Source: Capitella teleta (taxonomy: Eukaryota > Annelida > Polychaeta > Capitellidae). Taken from it: DNA of 64,000 nt. The stretch lies in contig KB293301.1 of assembly GCA_000328365.1 (NCBI GenBank), positions 306,180 through 370,179 on the forward strand, written 5' to 3'. The notes below the pieces were generated by a model. The model was not told where the DNA came from, did no database searches, and worked only from the letters and a program-made list of their open reading frames with translations. Shown one piece after another: positions 1-12,200 of the stretch; the first letter of the stretch is position 1, and the number at the start of each line of letters is the position of its first letter. The position numbers were made by a program, and so were the translations under genes.

Positions 1-7
1 CTCGCAC

Positions 8-252
8 CTGATTGAGTCTTTATCAATGCTCTGAGAGAGGTCTTTCACAATCAACTCATTTTGACCCGATTTTACTTTGGCTTTGAATGAGCGACAAACC
101 TCCGCTCGGTCGAGGTAAACAACAACAGTCTCCACTTGCAGTTTGGGTGCGCTGAATTCCTTCTGTGGATGTTCTTCATTCTTAAGCGCTGCCTCTAGTT
201 CTTCCTCTTTCTGGACCTGCTCTAGTACCTCCAGCTTCTTGGTGTCAGCCAT
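8..252 (-). CDS. DUF4140/DUF4139-family protein, first coding exon (partial)
   Basis: Reading leftward from the ATG at 252 gives about 81 codons, starting MADTKKLEVLEQ. An acidic, Glu-rich leader is followed by VVVYLDRAEVCRSFKAKV and NELIVKDLSQSIDKDSIR. This is the typical opening of the DUF4140 domain, which precedes DUF4139 in the eukaryotic 'F37C4.5-like' (mucoidy inhibitor A-like) proteins; their biochemical role is unknown. The exon appears to end at 8, where CAG is followed by GTGCGAG, a good donor, so the rest lies left of the window. A TTCAG acceptor-like site lies about 15 bases upstream of the ATG, so an untranslated first exon is possible. The family call comes from recognising the domain start only; the DUF4139 half is not visible. 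The gene is divergent from TRAPPC3, about 2.9 kb away. Confidence 0.75.
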
Positions 253-3114
253 GCTGTAGCCTTGCTGAGCCCTGAAGGACACAATTTAGAAATCTCAATA
301 GCTACTAGCTATCAAGAGCAATGTAAATAGGAATGCACAGCAGATGTGGATAATATATCAGAGGGAGGCTGCAACAACATTCCACTGCCTATAATGGCAC
401 AGGATCATCATCTTCAAATGAGAATGTTAAGTTAATAATTAGAATTATTAGATGGCTGGCAAGCAAAACTAGAAATAATGTAAATAAATAATTATAAGCC
501 AAAAAAATCCATCGAGTATGGTTACTGGGGTATTACAATTAAAACCAAGAAATGAGGAAATGACACCAAAGGGTTCTGCATCAGTTTGAAATGGAGAATC
601 ACTACAGGTCAAAAGGTTAAAACTATGAAATCAGGCAGGGAAGAGAACAAGCACCAAGGGGAAAGACTCAAAGAGCACGGGAGAAAATAATCATTGAGAC
701 ATAGAGAAAAAAGCACATGAATTTACCCTCAAATCAAATGGATGATTCAGCGAAACCTACAGGAAAATAACAAAAATCAAAGAAAACAAAATATAACCAT
801 AGTGCACGTACTGTTGAAACAGAGAAGCATGAATTTGTATAGAATGAAACGGGGGAAAAAAACTGATAAAGAATCATAACTCTCGCCATAATACACGTCT
901 GATAGGAAGCCATTTCAAATCATAACTTCGCAGATCAAAGAAAGAGGTCACAGAAAGCACTGATATCTATTGGTTCATATACCTTAATTAGTCATGCATA
1001 AATGAATAACATGGGAAAATGGACAGTCAACAAAAGTAGGAATTCCTCCACACACAGTGAAAGTTATCAGAACTGCTATAAAAATGGCTTTGTATTATTA
1101 ATTAATAATTATAATACGTAAGCCTTCCTCCAGAAAACATTTACCTGACATGTCAATTTTGTTACACTCGGCAAAGCTCACTTCATTTTGACATTGTGGT
1201 CTTATGAATGTTTACCGGGGGGTATTTAACGTATTTTGAATAATAACATGAATGATATGATACAGGTGCAATTCTGTTTCCACCATCCGTTATTTTATTG
1301 GTTCATGGGCTTGCAAGAGTTGTTCACAATGCTAGAACACTTTATTTGCTCTGAGCCAGCTTGAGCTAGTAATTTTTAATTAGCCAACCACCATGAGAAA
1401 AGCCAGTATTCTCGCGGCTTGACAGCTAAAGATCTACTGCGGGTTGAAAGTCCACTGCTATAGCATGGAACCAACAGAGAAACTGTTGATATATATTTAT
1501 ACTATCATGAATTCCTGATTATATTACATCACTAAATAAAATAATAAATATGTTTCAAATTTCAAGAACATTAAATGTTGCAAAAAATTGGATGTTCACT
1601 CACAGAAGTTAAGCAGCTAAAGTCCAAATAAATGCATTAGTGATAACTTAAGGGTCCAAGATTTTATGACACACTGATAACAGTGATAAGTGTCCACCAC
1701 CAATGCAACAGGTGCTCTGAATTACACAAACAAGTTTCACAACTAATATTCAAAATACATAAGACACATATGGAGACATCTCAGAGTGGTGTTGATCATG
1801 AATGCACACGGTGACACAGCATCAAGTGACTCTGCATGTGACCCAATCATGAAATTCTTTTCAGAGGTGCACCTAATGCAACATTCCACATGCAAGGTAA
1901 TGAAGTGGAGGGGAAAAAATAGGAGAAAAAAAAATGAATCGAGTGGAGCAGGATAGGAAAGAGAAATCATTCATTCAGAGTTTTAGAGTGAGAATGGGAT
2001 TTTCCTATTCATTACTGGTATTATTTTTGCAATAATTAAGTTTAATTTGAGATATCTGCTTTTGACATCAGCTTTCAACAAGTCCCATATGCCACATTTA
2101 TCGGCATCATTAGCTGGAACATCAATCTAATTATGATGAGTGACCACAGACAAGGAAATCAGATTATCACATTGCAGACTGGGATTTGTTCTAAAGACAA
2201 TTTCATGGTGTGAAGTCGCCAATCATAAAAAATTAAGGCAACACACATGCACACTTTGAATGCTTCACTGTTCCTTTTATTGCATAATCATCTGCATGAT
2301 ATTATATACTATTATTGAACAATTTAATAATTTGACTCATGTTACACTTTGGACCCACTTATACGATCATGACTGAATAGTGTGATGATGTGATATTTTA
2401 CTATATTAATTCAAGTCAATTTAAAACAGCCCCCGACTTTGATTAAGCAACTAAGCAATTATTAACTTATTAATTAAGCAACCGGTCAAAACGAGCTGTG
2501 TAAATATTCACGAAGTTAATTAAATTTATTAATTATTGCAAATTTTACAGGCGCGGGATTCGAACCCACGCCACACAGCTTTCGCTGCTGCTCAGCTGAC
2601 TGAACTATCAGTGCTTGTCAAATAATCATAAATTTAATTTATTTTAATTGGCGGAATTGGATTATTGGATGAACGTGGAATTTTAACAATCTCTGACTGC
2701 TAGCATTCATTTTAAAGTCATAGTTATAAGCTGCACAGTCTAACAAACAAACCCTGCATCTAAATCAACCCTTATACTTGATAATGCACCCGGCGGCACG
2801 GTTTTCTTACAAGGCAATCTGAAGTCTCCTTCTCGTGCTAAACTCCATGAATCGTCAATCGGCGATGTTGACAATCGCTGAACTCTCACGCCCCTTACTT
2901 GACCTACTTTTATCCAATGAACAAAGACGAAAGAAAGCGCTTGACTAATCAGCACTCTTGTTACAATCTCGGCTCAGGCTTGACAACTTCCGGCCATAGT
3001 TTGACAGATGATCACAGCTTGATGAGGTTCTCGATGTATTCATAAATTCTAAACCTTATCACAATCTACACCGCTTTTTTGTTTGGCTATTGAATATCAG
3101 AGATTAAGGTGATC
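253..3114. other. Spacer between divergent genes; no supported gene
   Basis: This AT-rich spacer separates the divergent DUF4139-family gene and TRAPPC3. It must contain both promoters, but I see no clear TATA box or CpG-dense block. Short open frames near 1743-1970 and 2740-2955 have no recognisable protein features. The only structured item is a tRNA-like sequence at 2547-2618. Confidence 0.6.
2547..2618 (-). pseudogene. tRNA-like sequence (decayed tRNA or tRNA-derived SINE head)
   Basis: On the minus strand these 72 bases fold as a near-normal cloverleaf. There is a D arm with a TAGTTCAGTCAGCTGAGC A-box, a 5-bp anticodon stem (GCAGC/GCTGT), a T arm GTGGG-TTCGAAT-CCCGC carrying a good B-box, and an acceptor stem with 5 of 7 pairs. 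The 7-base anticodon loop is AGCGAAA. That would give anticodon CGA, but position 33 is G instead of the universal U and there is no long variable arm as a serine tRNA needs. The two acceptor mismatches are A-C. It is therefore probably a tRNA pseudogene or a SINE head, not a working tRNA. Confidence 0.65.
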
Positions 3115-4045
<931 letters not shown>

Positions 4046-4228
4046 ACAGCACCATGCGTGTTTTGCTTTATTTTCATATTTCTGGTCATCTAAGATTCAT
4101 TGTATGCACCACATAAATTTGCTGTTGAGGGACGAGTGCTGTCAGAGGATGAGTGTTATCTGGACATTCCATCATTTCTTCTTTCTATCAGTTGTTTGTA
4201 TCTTCTTTTTTTTCTGTGTGAATGAGGA

Positions 4229-4234
4229 AATAAA
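4229..4234 (+). terminator. Polyadenylation signal AATAAA of TRAPPC3
   Basis: Canonical AATAAA downstream of the TRAPPC3 stop, followed by T-rich sequence. It is the first such hexamer on this strand after the gene and lies before the adjacent MITE. Confidence 0.6.
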
Positions 4235-4291
4235 TTTTAAATGCCATTTTGTAATGTTATGTTTAGTGGAGGGCTTCTTCTCTCATGCTAG

Positions 4292-4662
4292 TACGAGGGT
4301 TGTTCGAAAAGTTCTCGGCCTAACATAGAACACGCAATACTAGACAAGTGAACTTTGGAGGTTAGATAGAACAACTATTCACAAGATCACACGTAGCTTT
4401 ATTATTTCCCTGGCATAACTAGTTTTAGATCAATAGTCTAAAATTGATTTTGAATTAGCGTGAAAATCAGAAGTTTGCCGCATTTTGACGAAACGCCGAC
4501 CCTGCATCACTCTAATTGGTCCAGAGGTGATCACGTGACTTCTCAGAAAATTCAATGTTTGCAATTTTCACCTGGAAAGTTAACTTATATTCAAACCAAA
4601 TTTCAAGTTTCTGTGATATCTCGTTCTATGTTAGGCCGAGAAATTTTCAAACAACCCTCGTA
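4292..4662. mobile_element. Mariner-type MITE, about 370 bp, with roughly 38-bp terminal inverted repeats
   Basis: The left end TACGAGGGTTGTTCGAAAAG continues as TTCTCGGCCTAACATAGAAC. The right end is its inverse with two or three mismatches, ending CAACCCTCGTA. TA flanks both ends, as expected of Tc1/mariner insertion. CGAGGGTTGTTC-AAAAG resembles known mariner transposase-binding ends. The interior has no transposase, so the element is non-autonomous. It lies about 60 bp past the TRAPPC3 polyadenylation signal. The near-identical ends suggest a fairly recent insertion. Confidence 0.88.
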
Positions 4663-5980
4663 TTGTTCACCTGTCTTATTGTGAGTGTATTTCTAGTAGA
4701 AGTGTGTAGAACCAATGGTGTTCATAATTGTTCCAATAATTCAAATATAAAATGCACTATCCCAGCAGAGTATATCTACTATTGTAGGCCTACTGCCATT
4801 TCTCAGTCGGGCATTCAGTGCAAAGTTTCTTATTTTGTGGGGACACTGTCTCATTTGAAATCAGAATGTTCTCAAACCTTTTTTGCATATCAGTTGAGGG
4901 GATGAGACTTCTAAGCAAAACTTATCGGTCTTGAAATCGGATGATTTCTCAATTATACTAAGTAAATGGCTTAACTGAGTGATATTTACATTCTGTGTAT
5001 CTTGGTAGTCCTGCAAGTGGAAGTGCCCTGATAGAGACATGTTCCAAATAAGTCGGGATAACAGGTATCTGGCATTCAATATTAGGATAACAGACAAGGA
5101 AACAACAATATTCAACATATTTATTTGAATTTTTGCACTCCTCTTTGATGTCTGGTACATGTATATTAGTTTTTATTTATAATGCTATACTGAGCATCAA
5201 AAGAAACTAAACCGTTTTTTTTTGGTTTGTTTTTTTTTTTTTTGTTTTTTTTTATCATGGGCTCAAAAGAATTTGAACTCTTCCTAACAATTGCATGTGT
5301 CCTAGATGGTCACTCAATGAAGAGAAAAGAGGAAAATTGTGCTTGGTTGAACAACAATAGAGATGAACAACGGAAATTGTTTATATATCGCAAAATCATA
5401 CATGGATATCAATCAAACATTAATAATTCATTCTTCGATCGTTCGTGAGTTGTCAACCACCTTTCGTTTCTCTGTGCGCCCTCTAATCTCTTTGGAAAGG
5501 GGTAGGCCTATTTTCTGATACTTACACACGTTTCATGGGAGATTAAATGAAGATTGATTAAATGAAGTGTTTAATTGTGTAAAGTGTTTATTATAATAAT
5601 TTTCAATGTTAGTTTTTATTACTCGGGCAGTACAGGCCTAGGCCCCATATGAGCCTGTCTGAGGCAACTAAATCCGAAAAGTACATGCGTCATTTTCTTC
5701 GGATTCGGAAATATGCCTATAAACTCTATAGGATACAGAAATATAAATTTATATTGTTCGATATTATGGGATTCGGTTATCCGTGCATCCCTACTTGTAA
5801 GTCAATCTCGTTCTGCGTATTAAATGTACTTGTTCGATGAGTTAATTCAGGCAAAGCAGCATGAAAGAAGATTCTATGGTTCAGATTAGTAAACCACAAT
5901 GTGAAAGTGCGTTATGAATCGTATTGAAGTTCTTCGGAAACGATGCGTGTTGTCCTCTCTTTTTCTCTCTCTCTCTCTCT

Positions 5981-6022
<42 letters not shown>

Positions 6023-9000
6023 GGGGTGTGTCTCGATTAAGCGTTGTGATTACTGATTTATGGGACTGTTTACTAGCACTAGTTACTAGCACATTACTGG
6101 CATATGATGCATTGCATGCATGGCCTGATGAATGCTGGCTTTGTGAGTGCGATAGCATGCGATGATTTTTTTCTTCTCATTTTGGAACACTACTCCTTTA
6201 ATTACCTTGCGCAATTAACCCCCTAAAAACATCCTATTTATAGGCCCCAATCATAAGTTATTGCAATTATTATTTATAAAATACGTTTGATAGATTTGTA
6301 GAAAAGTTCACAATATTACCATTTGTTTTGTTTTGTTTTATTATTTTATATATCAATTATTACAATATAGTAACCGATCTTGGCACACATTTCTGGTTGC
6401 AAAACATGGAATAGGCCGGGGGCCATTTTGACACAGGAAATAATTGGCTCTAGCTAAATGTGCGCCGAAATCAGGCACGCATTCTGATTGCAGGTCATTT
6501 TTCTCTGTGGAAAAATTGACCCTAAACCTCAGTGATGTGATTTCAGAAAGCGGTCACTTAATGGCGTCAGAGTTCTCTCTTTGTATCTTGCAAGGTGCCA
6601 AGTTGAATAAGAAAGGTCAACAACAAGTTGAAGGAGAAGGGTCAACAAAAATAGCATGCATGACAACTAGCATGCTAGCATTATAAGCGCATCGTGTGTC
6701 GGTTTAGAGCGCAGAGACGGTTTTCTCCTCAGCTGAGTGCTTCGGGCTTTCATTCATCTCCTTTCGACTGAACTTCACAGCTGTCACCAGTGAGCTCCTT
6801 GGTCGGCATGTAAATTGTCGGTTTCAAAAGGTAAGCTACCCAAAACATGCCATAAATTTTATTTTGCTTTTATATCGGCAAATTGAAATAAATGAAATAT
6901 ATACCATGTGATAGGTTTGTTTTACAAAAGTCTATCAGATTGCTTCATGTAATTAGATCTGACAGATACGTCTCACTTGAATATTTAATTCATTACACCG
7001 TTCGCTGAAGGAGAGAAGTTTTGTTAGAGCCAGGCATTAAACAAGATGCTCACCATTTAAATTGGGAGTCATATTCTGAAGCTATGGTTTTGATTATAAA
7101 AGTGCACTGTGAACACACAAGTACATAGATCCTGTTCGATATGCACTTTGGATTTTTTGCTTTGGAATTTCTCTAAATTCAATCCACACATGAAATGCAT
7201 AAACTAGTGCCTCACGTACACATGCATATTATTAGAACGTATTTTATTAAATATTTTATAAAACATATGGCTATAAAATGTATGGCTACTTGAATCGTTC
7301 GATCCCATATTTTGGTGGAGACATGTTTGCATGGTTTTATATATGTATGCATGCTCATAGTTGCATTGTGGCTTCCCATATATGCACATTATCATGATTA
7401 GATGTACGTATAATGGTTATTGTGTGTATTATATAATTACACCTGCATGTATTTGTAGACATGTAAATCGTGATATAACGTACATCGAGAACCAACTGTC
7501 AGCACATTTTCCAATTATTTAATGGATATTCATGTACATGAATAGCCTATATCGAATAAACTATATTTCGTCAATTTAATACTTGTTCACTATGCAATCA
7601 TGGTCAACCTTCCTATGACGTCGATATAAGGGTCATTCTCTTGCAATGCATGTATTTGCAATGATCGCACATTTGGAAACTTTGCAACCTATAGTCCCTC
7701 GACATGCAAGCGACGATCATCCTGAATCCTCGAGCCGAACACCTCTTGCTCTGATGCGGGCGGATTTATTTCCAATCACACTCCCATTAAATTGCCACAC
7801 AGAACAGAATATGTCTAGCTATAGAACAACTTAGATGACAATTCCTTCGTCCCCTGAGTCAACATTTGGTTTAATTCAATAACTAATTATTTATTCACAA
7901 TTTCCCTCTTCTCTTTTCAAGACAAATGTGCATTTCGGAAATAATAATTACATATAATGGTAGACATACATTCGAAATAATAATAGATTTCCATACTATG
8001 CATATACCGCAATAAATTTGAGCGCCATTCCATGCCAATTACTACTCGGCATTTCCCACAATTCACCAAATACGATTTATGTTGGCGTGAAGTCGCCCAT
8101 CTGAACATATCATTTTTGCACCGGTGGTGTATGCATAATGGCTTTGATCTCATCACACGCTCGGCTTAAGTTTGCATTCCCGTCACCATGGTTACCAGCT
8201 TACCACATAGCACGCTTTCGCAATGTTCAATTTTCACACGATATACATGTAAAGACTAACATTTTAACAACAAATGTTGCAGATGCCATTTCCTCTCTCT
8301 GCACAGATAATGTTGATGTGGAACCTAGAAGTGAACCTAATTTACTGATGTGCAACATAATATTCCATTCGTTTATGAGAACACATAAACCAATGGTGTT
8401 TACAGGAGTTTCCGCTGAGACTGCTGATTTAAGACGCAACATCAAGAGGCAGCAGGGCAGCGTAACACATTTATGGTCATCGAGGCCACCAACATAGCCA
8501 TATATTCGCCCAGTGACCCGCTTTGCCCAAACAAACATCCTAATGTAAGATTTGACCCCAATTCTTAAAATCCTCAACTACAATCAACGAAATAATATTA
8601 ATACGTATTCAACACACGACGACAACATGCTCCACATTTATATAATTGCAATACACATGTATAAATTAAAATTTCCTTTCTGAATTCCAATAGAAATTAA
8701 CTCAAGCGGCTCCGTTGCTTCAGAAATATGAGTGACGCGTCTTTATGTGATGTGCCAACCGGACGGGCAGCTTTGAAAGCCCCTTTTCTTAGAAATGCGA
8801 GAGCAAGCTTTCACGGCCGATTGCCTGGATTTGTTTATTTCGCCATGCACTCGCATGAGTCCACCTTGGAGGACTCAGAAAGGAATGCTTGGTTATAATA
8901 AGCGCTTCCGAGGATCTCAACTCAGCAATACACCGTTTTGCCGAATTGTGACACCATTTGAAATAAAAATTATTCGTATATGTTGATATTTTTATTATTC

Positions 9001-9220
9001 AATGGAATGGAAAAGTTGAAGGTTCTTTCTTGAGAACACACCGCTAGGGAAAAAAAGCAGGATGTTGTCAATAAGTCTGCACCGTATATGAAGACAGTAA
9101 ACATATAGGTGTAGTTTTACAATAGTTCATGCATAAAACTATTTATTCAGTGTGAATATATAGTGCTTGCAAATAATTGTACGTGTGTATAATAGAGCGA
9201 TCGTGATTACGACTAGCGAC
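4663..9220. other. Spacer upstream of the BK gene; no supported coding gene
   Basis: AT-rich spacer with homopolymer runs, including T tracts near 5217-5250. A GC-richer stretch at about 6690-6831 ends in AAAAG followed by GTAAGC, a good donor. It could be an untranslated first exon of the BK gene downstream, but nothing in the sequence proves this. Open frames at 7646-7834, 8138-8497 and 8227-8577 overlap each other, have no recognisable domain and look like chance. Confidence 0.5.
5954..6021. repeat. Polypyrimidine tract, (TC)n followed by about 38 T
   Basis: A run of TC dinucleotides passes directly into an uninterrupted T run and ends at TGGGGG. It is low-complexity DNA, possibly the decayed tail of a retroposed copy, though no element body is recognisable next to it. 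Confidence 0.85.
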
Positions 9221-12200
9221 ATGGACAGTACCGTGGTTGGACCATGTACCCGGGACAACCAGTGGCGCCCTCCTGTGGTGGCCATGCTCATCACCTTCTT
9301 CGCTGGTCTCCTCATCCTGGTACCAAGTCGACTGATCTGGTACAAGATGCACGGACACCAGCAGAACAAGAAGCACCGCAAGTTCCCTGCCTGCAGCAGA
9401 CTCAGAGCCAAGGCGCAACGCTTGCTGTCTGGCAATGGCATTCCCAGTAAAATCATCGTAAGATTCAGAGCTGCACACGAATTATTTCAAGACACCATTT
9501 GATCTTCCAGGTGATTGGTACATTCCTCATTAACCTAGCTGCAGTCATTCTATATTTGATCGATGCTTCAATGTGAGTCATAACTTATAATATCATTGAC
9601 CATTACTTACCATAATATCATCCCATTTACATGTAATATTCTATTAGGTACTACAATGGGTCCGTTGCTTGTGGCCCAGTGCTGGGAGAAGTCAAACCAA
9701 CCTTATGGATCGCCTTCTCAGTATATTTCCTGCTCGTGTTCATCCTCAGGGTTCGTGATTCTTCTTTGGAAATACTCCCTCAGAAGCTTGTTTTTCTTCC
9801 TCTTCTGCAGTTCATCGCTGCGGTTGATAAGCTGTACATGTGGGTTGATTTCATCTCCATCGTCGATCACTTCACCATCATACCGACCATGATGAGCATC
9901 TACCTGGATAGGAATTGGTTTGGTCAGTCCGCTTTGACCTATTACAGCTTATTTGACATTTGACCTTTGTCCAATTCGTTCCATCTTTCTCATTACAGCG
10001 TTCCGTTGCTTGAGAGTTCTTCACTTGATACAGACAGCCGAGATCCTTCAGTTAGTTGGTCTCCTCAAACACCGATCGTCCATCCGTATTGTCCAGGTGG
10101 TCAGTTTCTTCATGGCTGTTTGGCTATCGGCGTCTGGTTTTGTCCACGTGGTAGGTTCGAGTTTCGACTCCCGTTCTGTATAAGAATATTTTGGATATTA
10201 TACAGACAGAGAATTCCGGGGATCCGTTCTATAACTACTCCAACGGCCAAGACCTGCCCTACTGGAAAGGTTTCTACTGGCTTTTGGTCACTATGTCAAC
10301 TGTGGGCTATGGTGATGTCAACCCGGCCACGGATATCACCAAAGCTTTCATCATCGTCTTCATCATGGGATCGTTTGTACGTTTTATATCCTACCAAATA
10401 ATTACACCACTGGCAACATCGCGTCATCCATCTAGGCCATGTTCTCCAGCATGATACCGGAGTTGATTCAACATTTAAATCGACCGAAATACCGCAAGTC
10501 ATACAGAAGTTCGTATGGTAAAAAGTATGCCCAGACATCATTCTTTACCACGGTTCCATTGCAAATTTAATCATTGCAGGCATATTGTCGTCTGCGGACA
10601 AATAACTTACGAGAACGTGAAACATTTGCTGCTCAATCTGGAACATGAAGATGCACTCACTGACCCCATGGACGTCGTCTTCGTTTCGGAGTCAGTTTGC
10701 CAGCTCTCACTTGTTCGCGCTTATTAACTTATTAAATATGTACAGGGAACCTCCGAGTTTGGAACTAGAGGCGTTTTTCCGTAGACGTTGTAGCGACGTC
10801 TTCTTCTACCGAGGGAACGTTATGGACATCAGAACTTTAGTTGCAGTCAAGGTATTGTCTTCACCTCTACTCATAGCCAACACAGGTCAATGTTCTCTCT
10901 GTTTTTGCAGCTACAGGATGCCGACGCCGCTATCATCATGACGAACAAAATGACGGATGACCCCGATGAGGAGGATTCTCGCAACGTCATGCGAGCAGCA
11001 GCCTTGAAGAACTTCAACCACGACATCAGAATCATCATTCAGCTAATCATGCAGTACAATAAGGTATACGAAGAAAGGAGCACGTGATTGAATGCAATTC
11101 TTAATCCTCTTCAGAAACATTTGCTCCATATTCCAAAGTGGCGATGGAAGCCGTCGGATGGACATCAGGACCAAGTCGTCTGCCTCTCTGAGCTGAAACT
11201 GGGAATCATGGCCCAGAACTGCTTGGCGCCTGGCATCACCACACTGCTCAGTAATCTCTTCACGAACCGCTCATTCAAGGTCGGTTCGATGTGAATTAAT
11301 TACTCTTTGAGACTTAACAAGTTAACATACATGTTGTGCTAACGTGTTGTTTTTAAAATGTGTGTGTGAGCGAAAGGCGGGAAACTGAGTAGAGCCGACG
11401 ACTGTCGACTGAAGTAGACTGCACCCCAATGCATCATATGAGCACATAGCATGTTATCGTCCTCACATAACTTCACACTGTTTTCTTTTCTCCAGTCCGA
11501 CGGAAGTTTTTTCCACCCCAAGGTTACCGCGCTTTACAGCTTTTCGTCTTAAAATTCGCTTTCCCGAATAATTTTTGATTGCTGTGTATATAACACTTGT
11601 ATTAATAATTTGCATGCAGTATGTATATATATATATCGCGTGTAATCGTTGATTTCGCCCATCAGTTACAAGTACTAAGTAGAGTCCGCCTTGCAAATCT
11701 CACTCAAGTGTACGCATACATGCATTGCTGAAGCCGCCCTCACCCCAATTCCCCAAATTCAAAATATGCTGCTTTTGTACATTACAGCTAACCGGTACGT
11801 ATACTGAACAGGAAACCAACTTCAACGACCTGAACTCTTGTGCATAAAGAAAAAAATCTTATAAATAACCCTGCTTAATTATTATTATTATTATTGCCAA
11901 TTTTTATGTGTCTATCTTGCTAATTGCCGCTCACTAAGTATATTCACAAGATACAATTATTGGTTCGTAAATTGGCATTGGTTGGAACCAAGATAGCATT
12001 ATGCTAAATATCAAATCAAATACAAGTACTCCAAGAGTTGAATAATAGCGCAACCTTCCTCTCCAATCGTCACAGCAATCGCCAACCAAAATCGTGGACT
12101 GGACACAACATTACAAACGAGGGGCAGGCAACGAAATTTACGTCGAAACATTCAGTTCAGCATTCAATGGCATGAGTTTCAAGCAGGTGGCCGAGTAAGT

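Noticed and set aside
2547-2618. A working tRNA with anticodon CGA (Ser)
   Set aside because: Position 33 is G, the acceptor stem has two A-C mismatches, and the long variable arm of serine tRNAs is absent.
8138-8577. Overlapping frames of about 116-119 codons on both strands
   Set aside because: No domain, no splice context and no coding-like composition; probably chance in a spacer.
9166-9220. A longer BK N-terminus reading in from upstream of 9221
   Set aside because: The upstream in-frame extension has no ATG; the ATG at 9221 gives an N-terminus (MDSTVVGPC...QW) that fits known Slo1 proteins.
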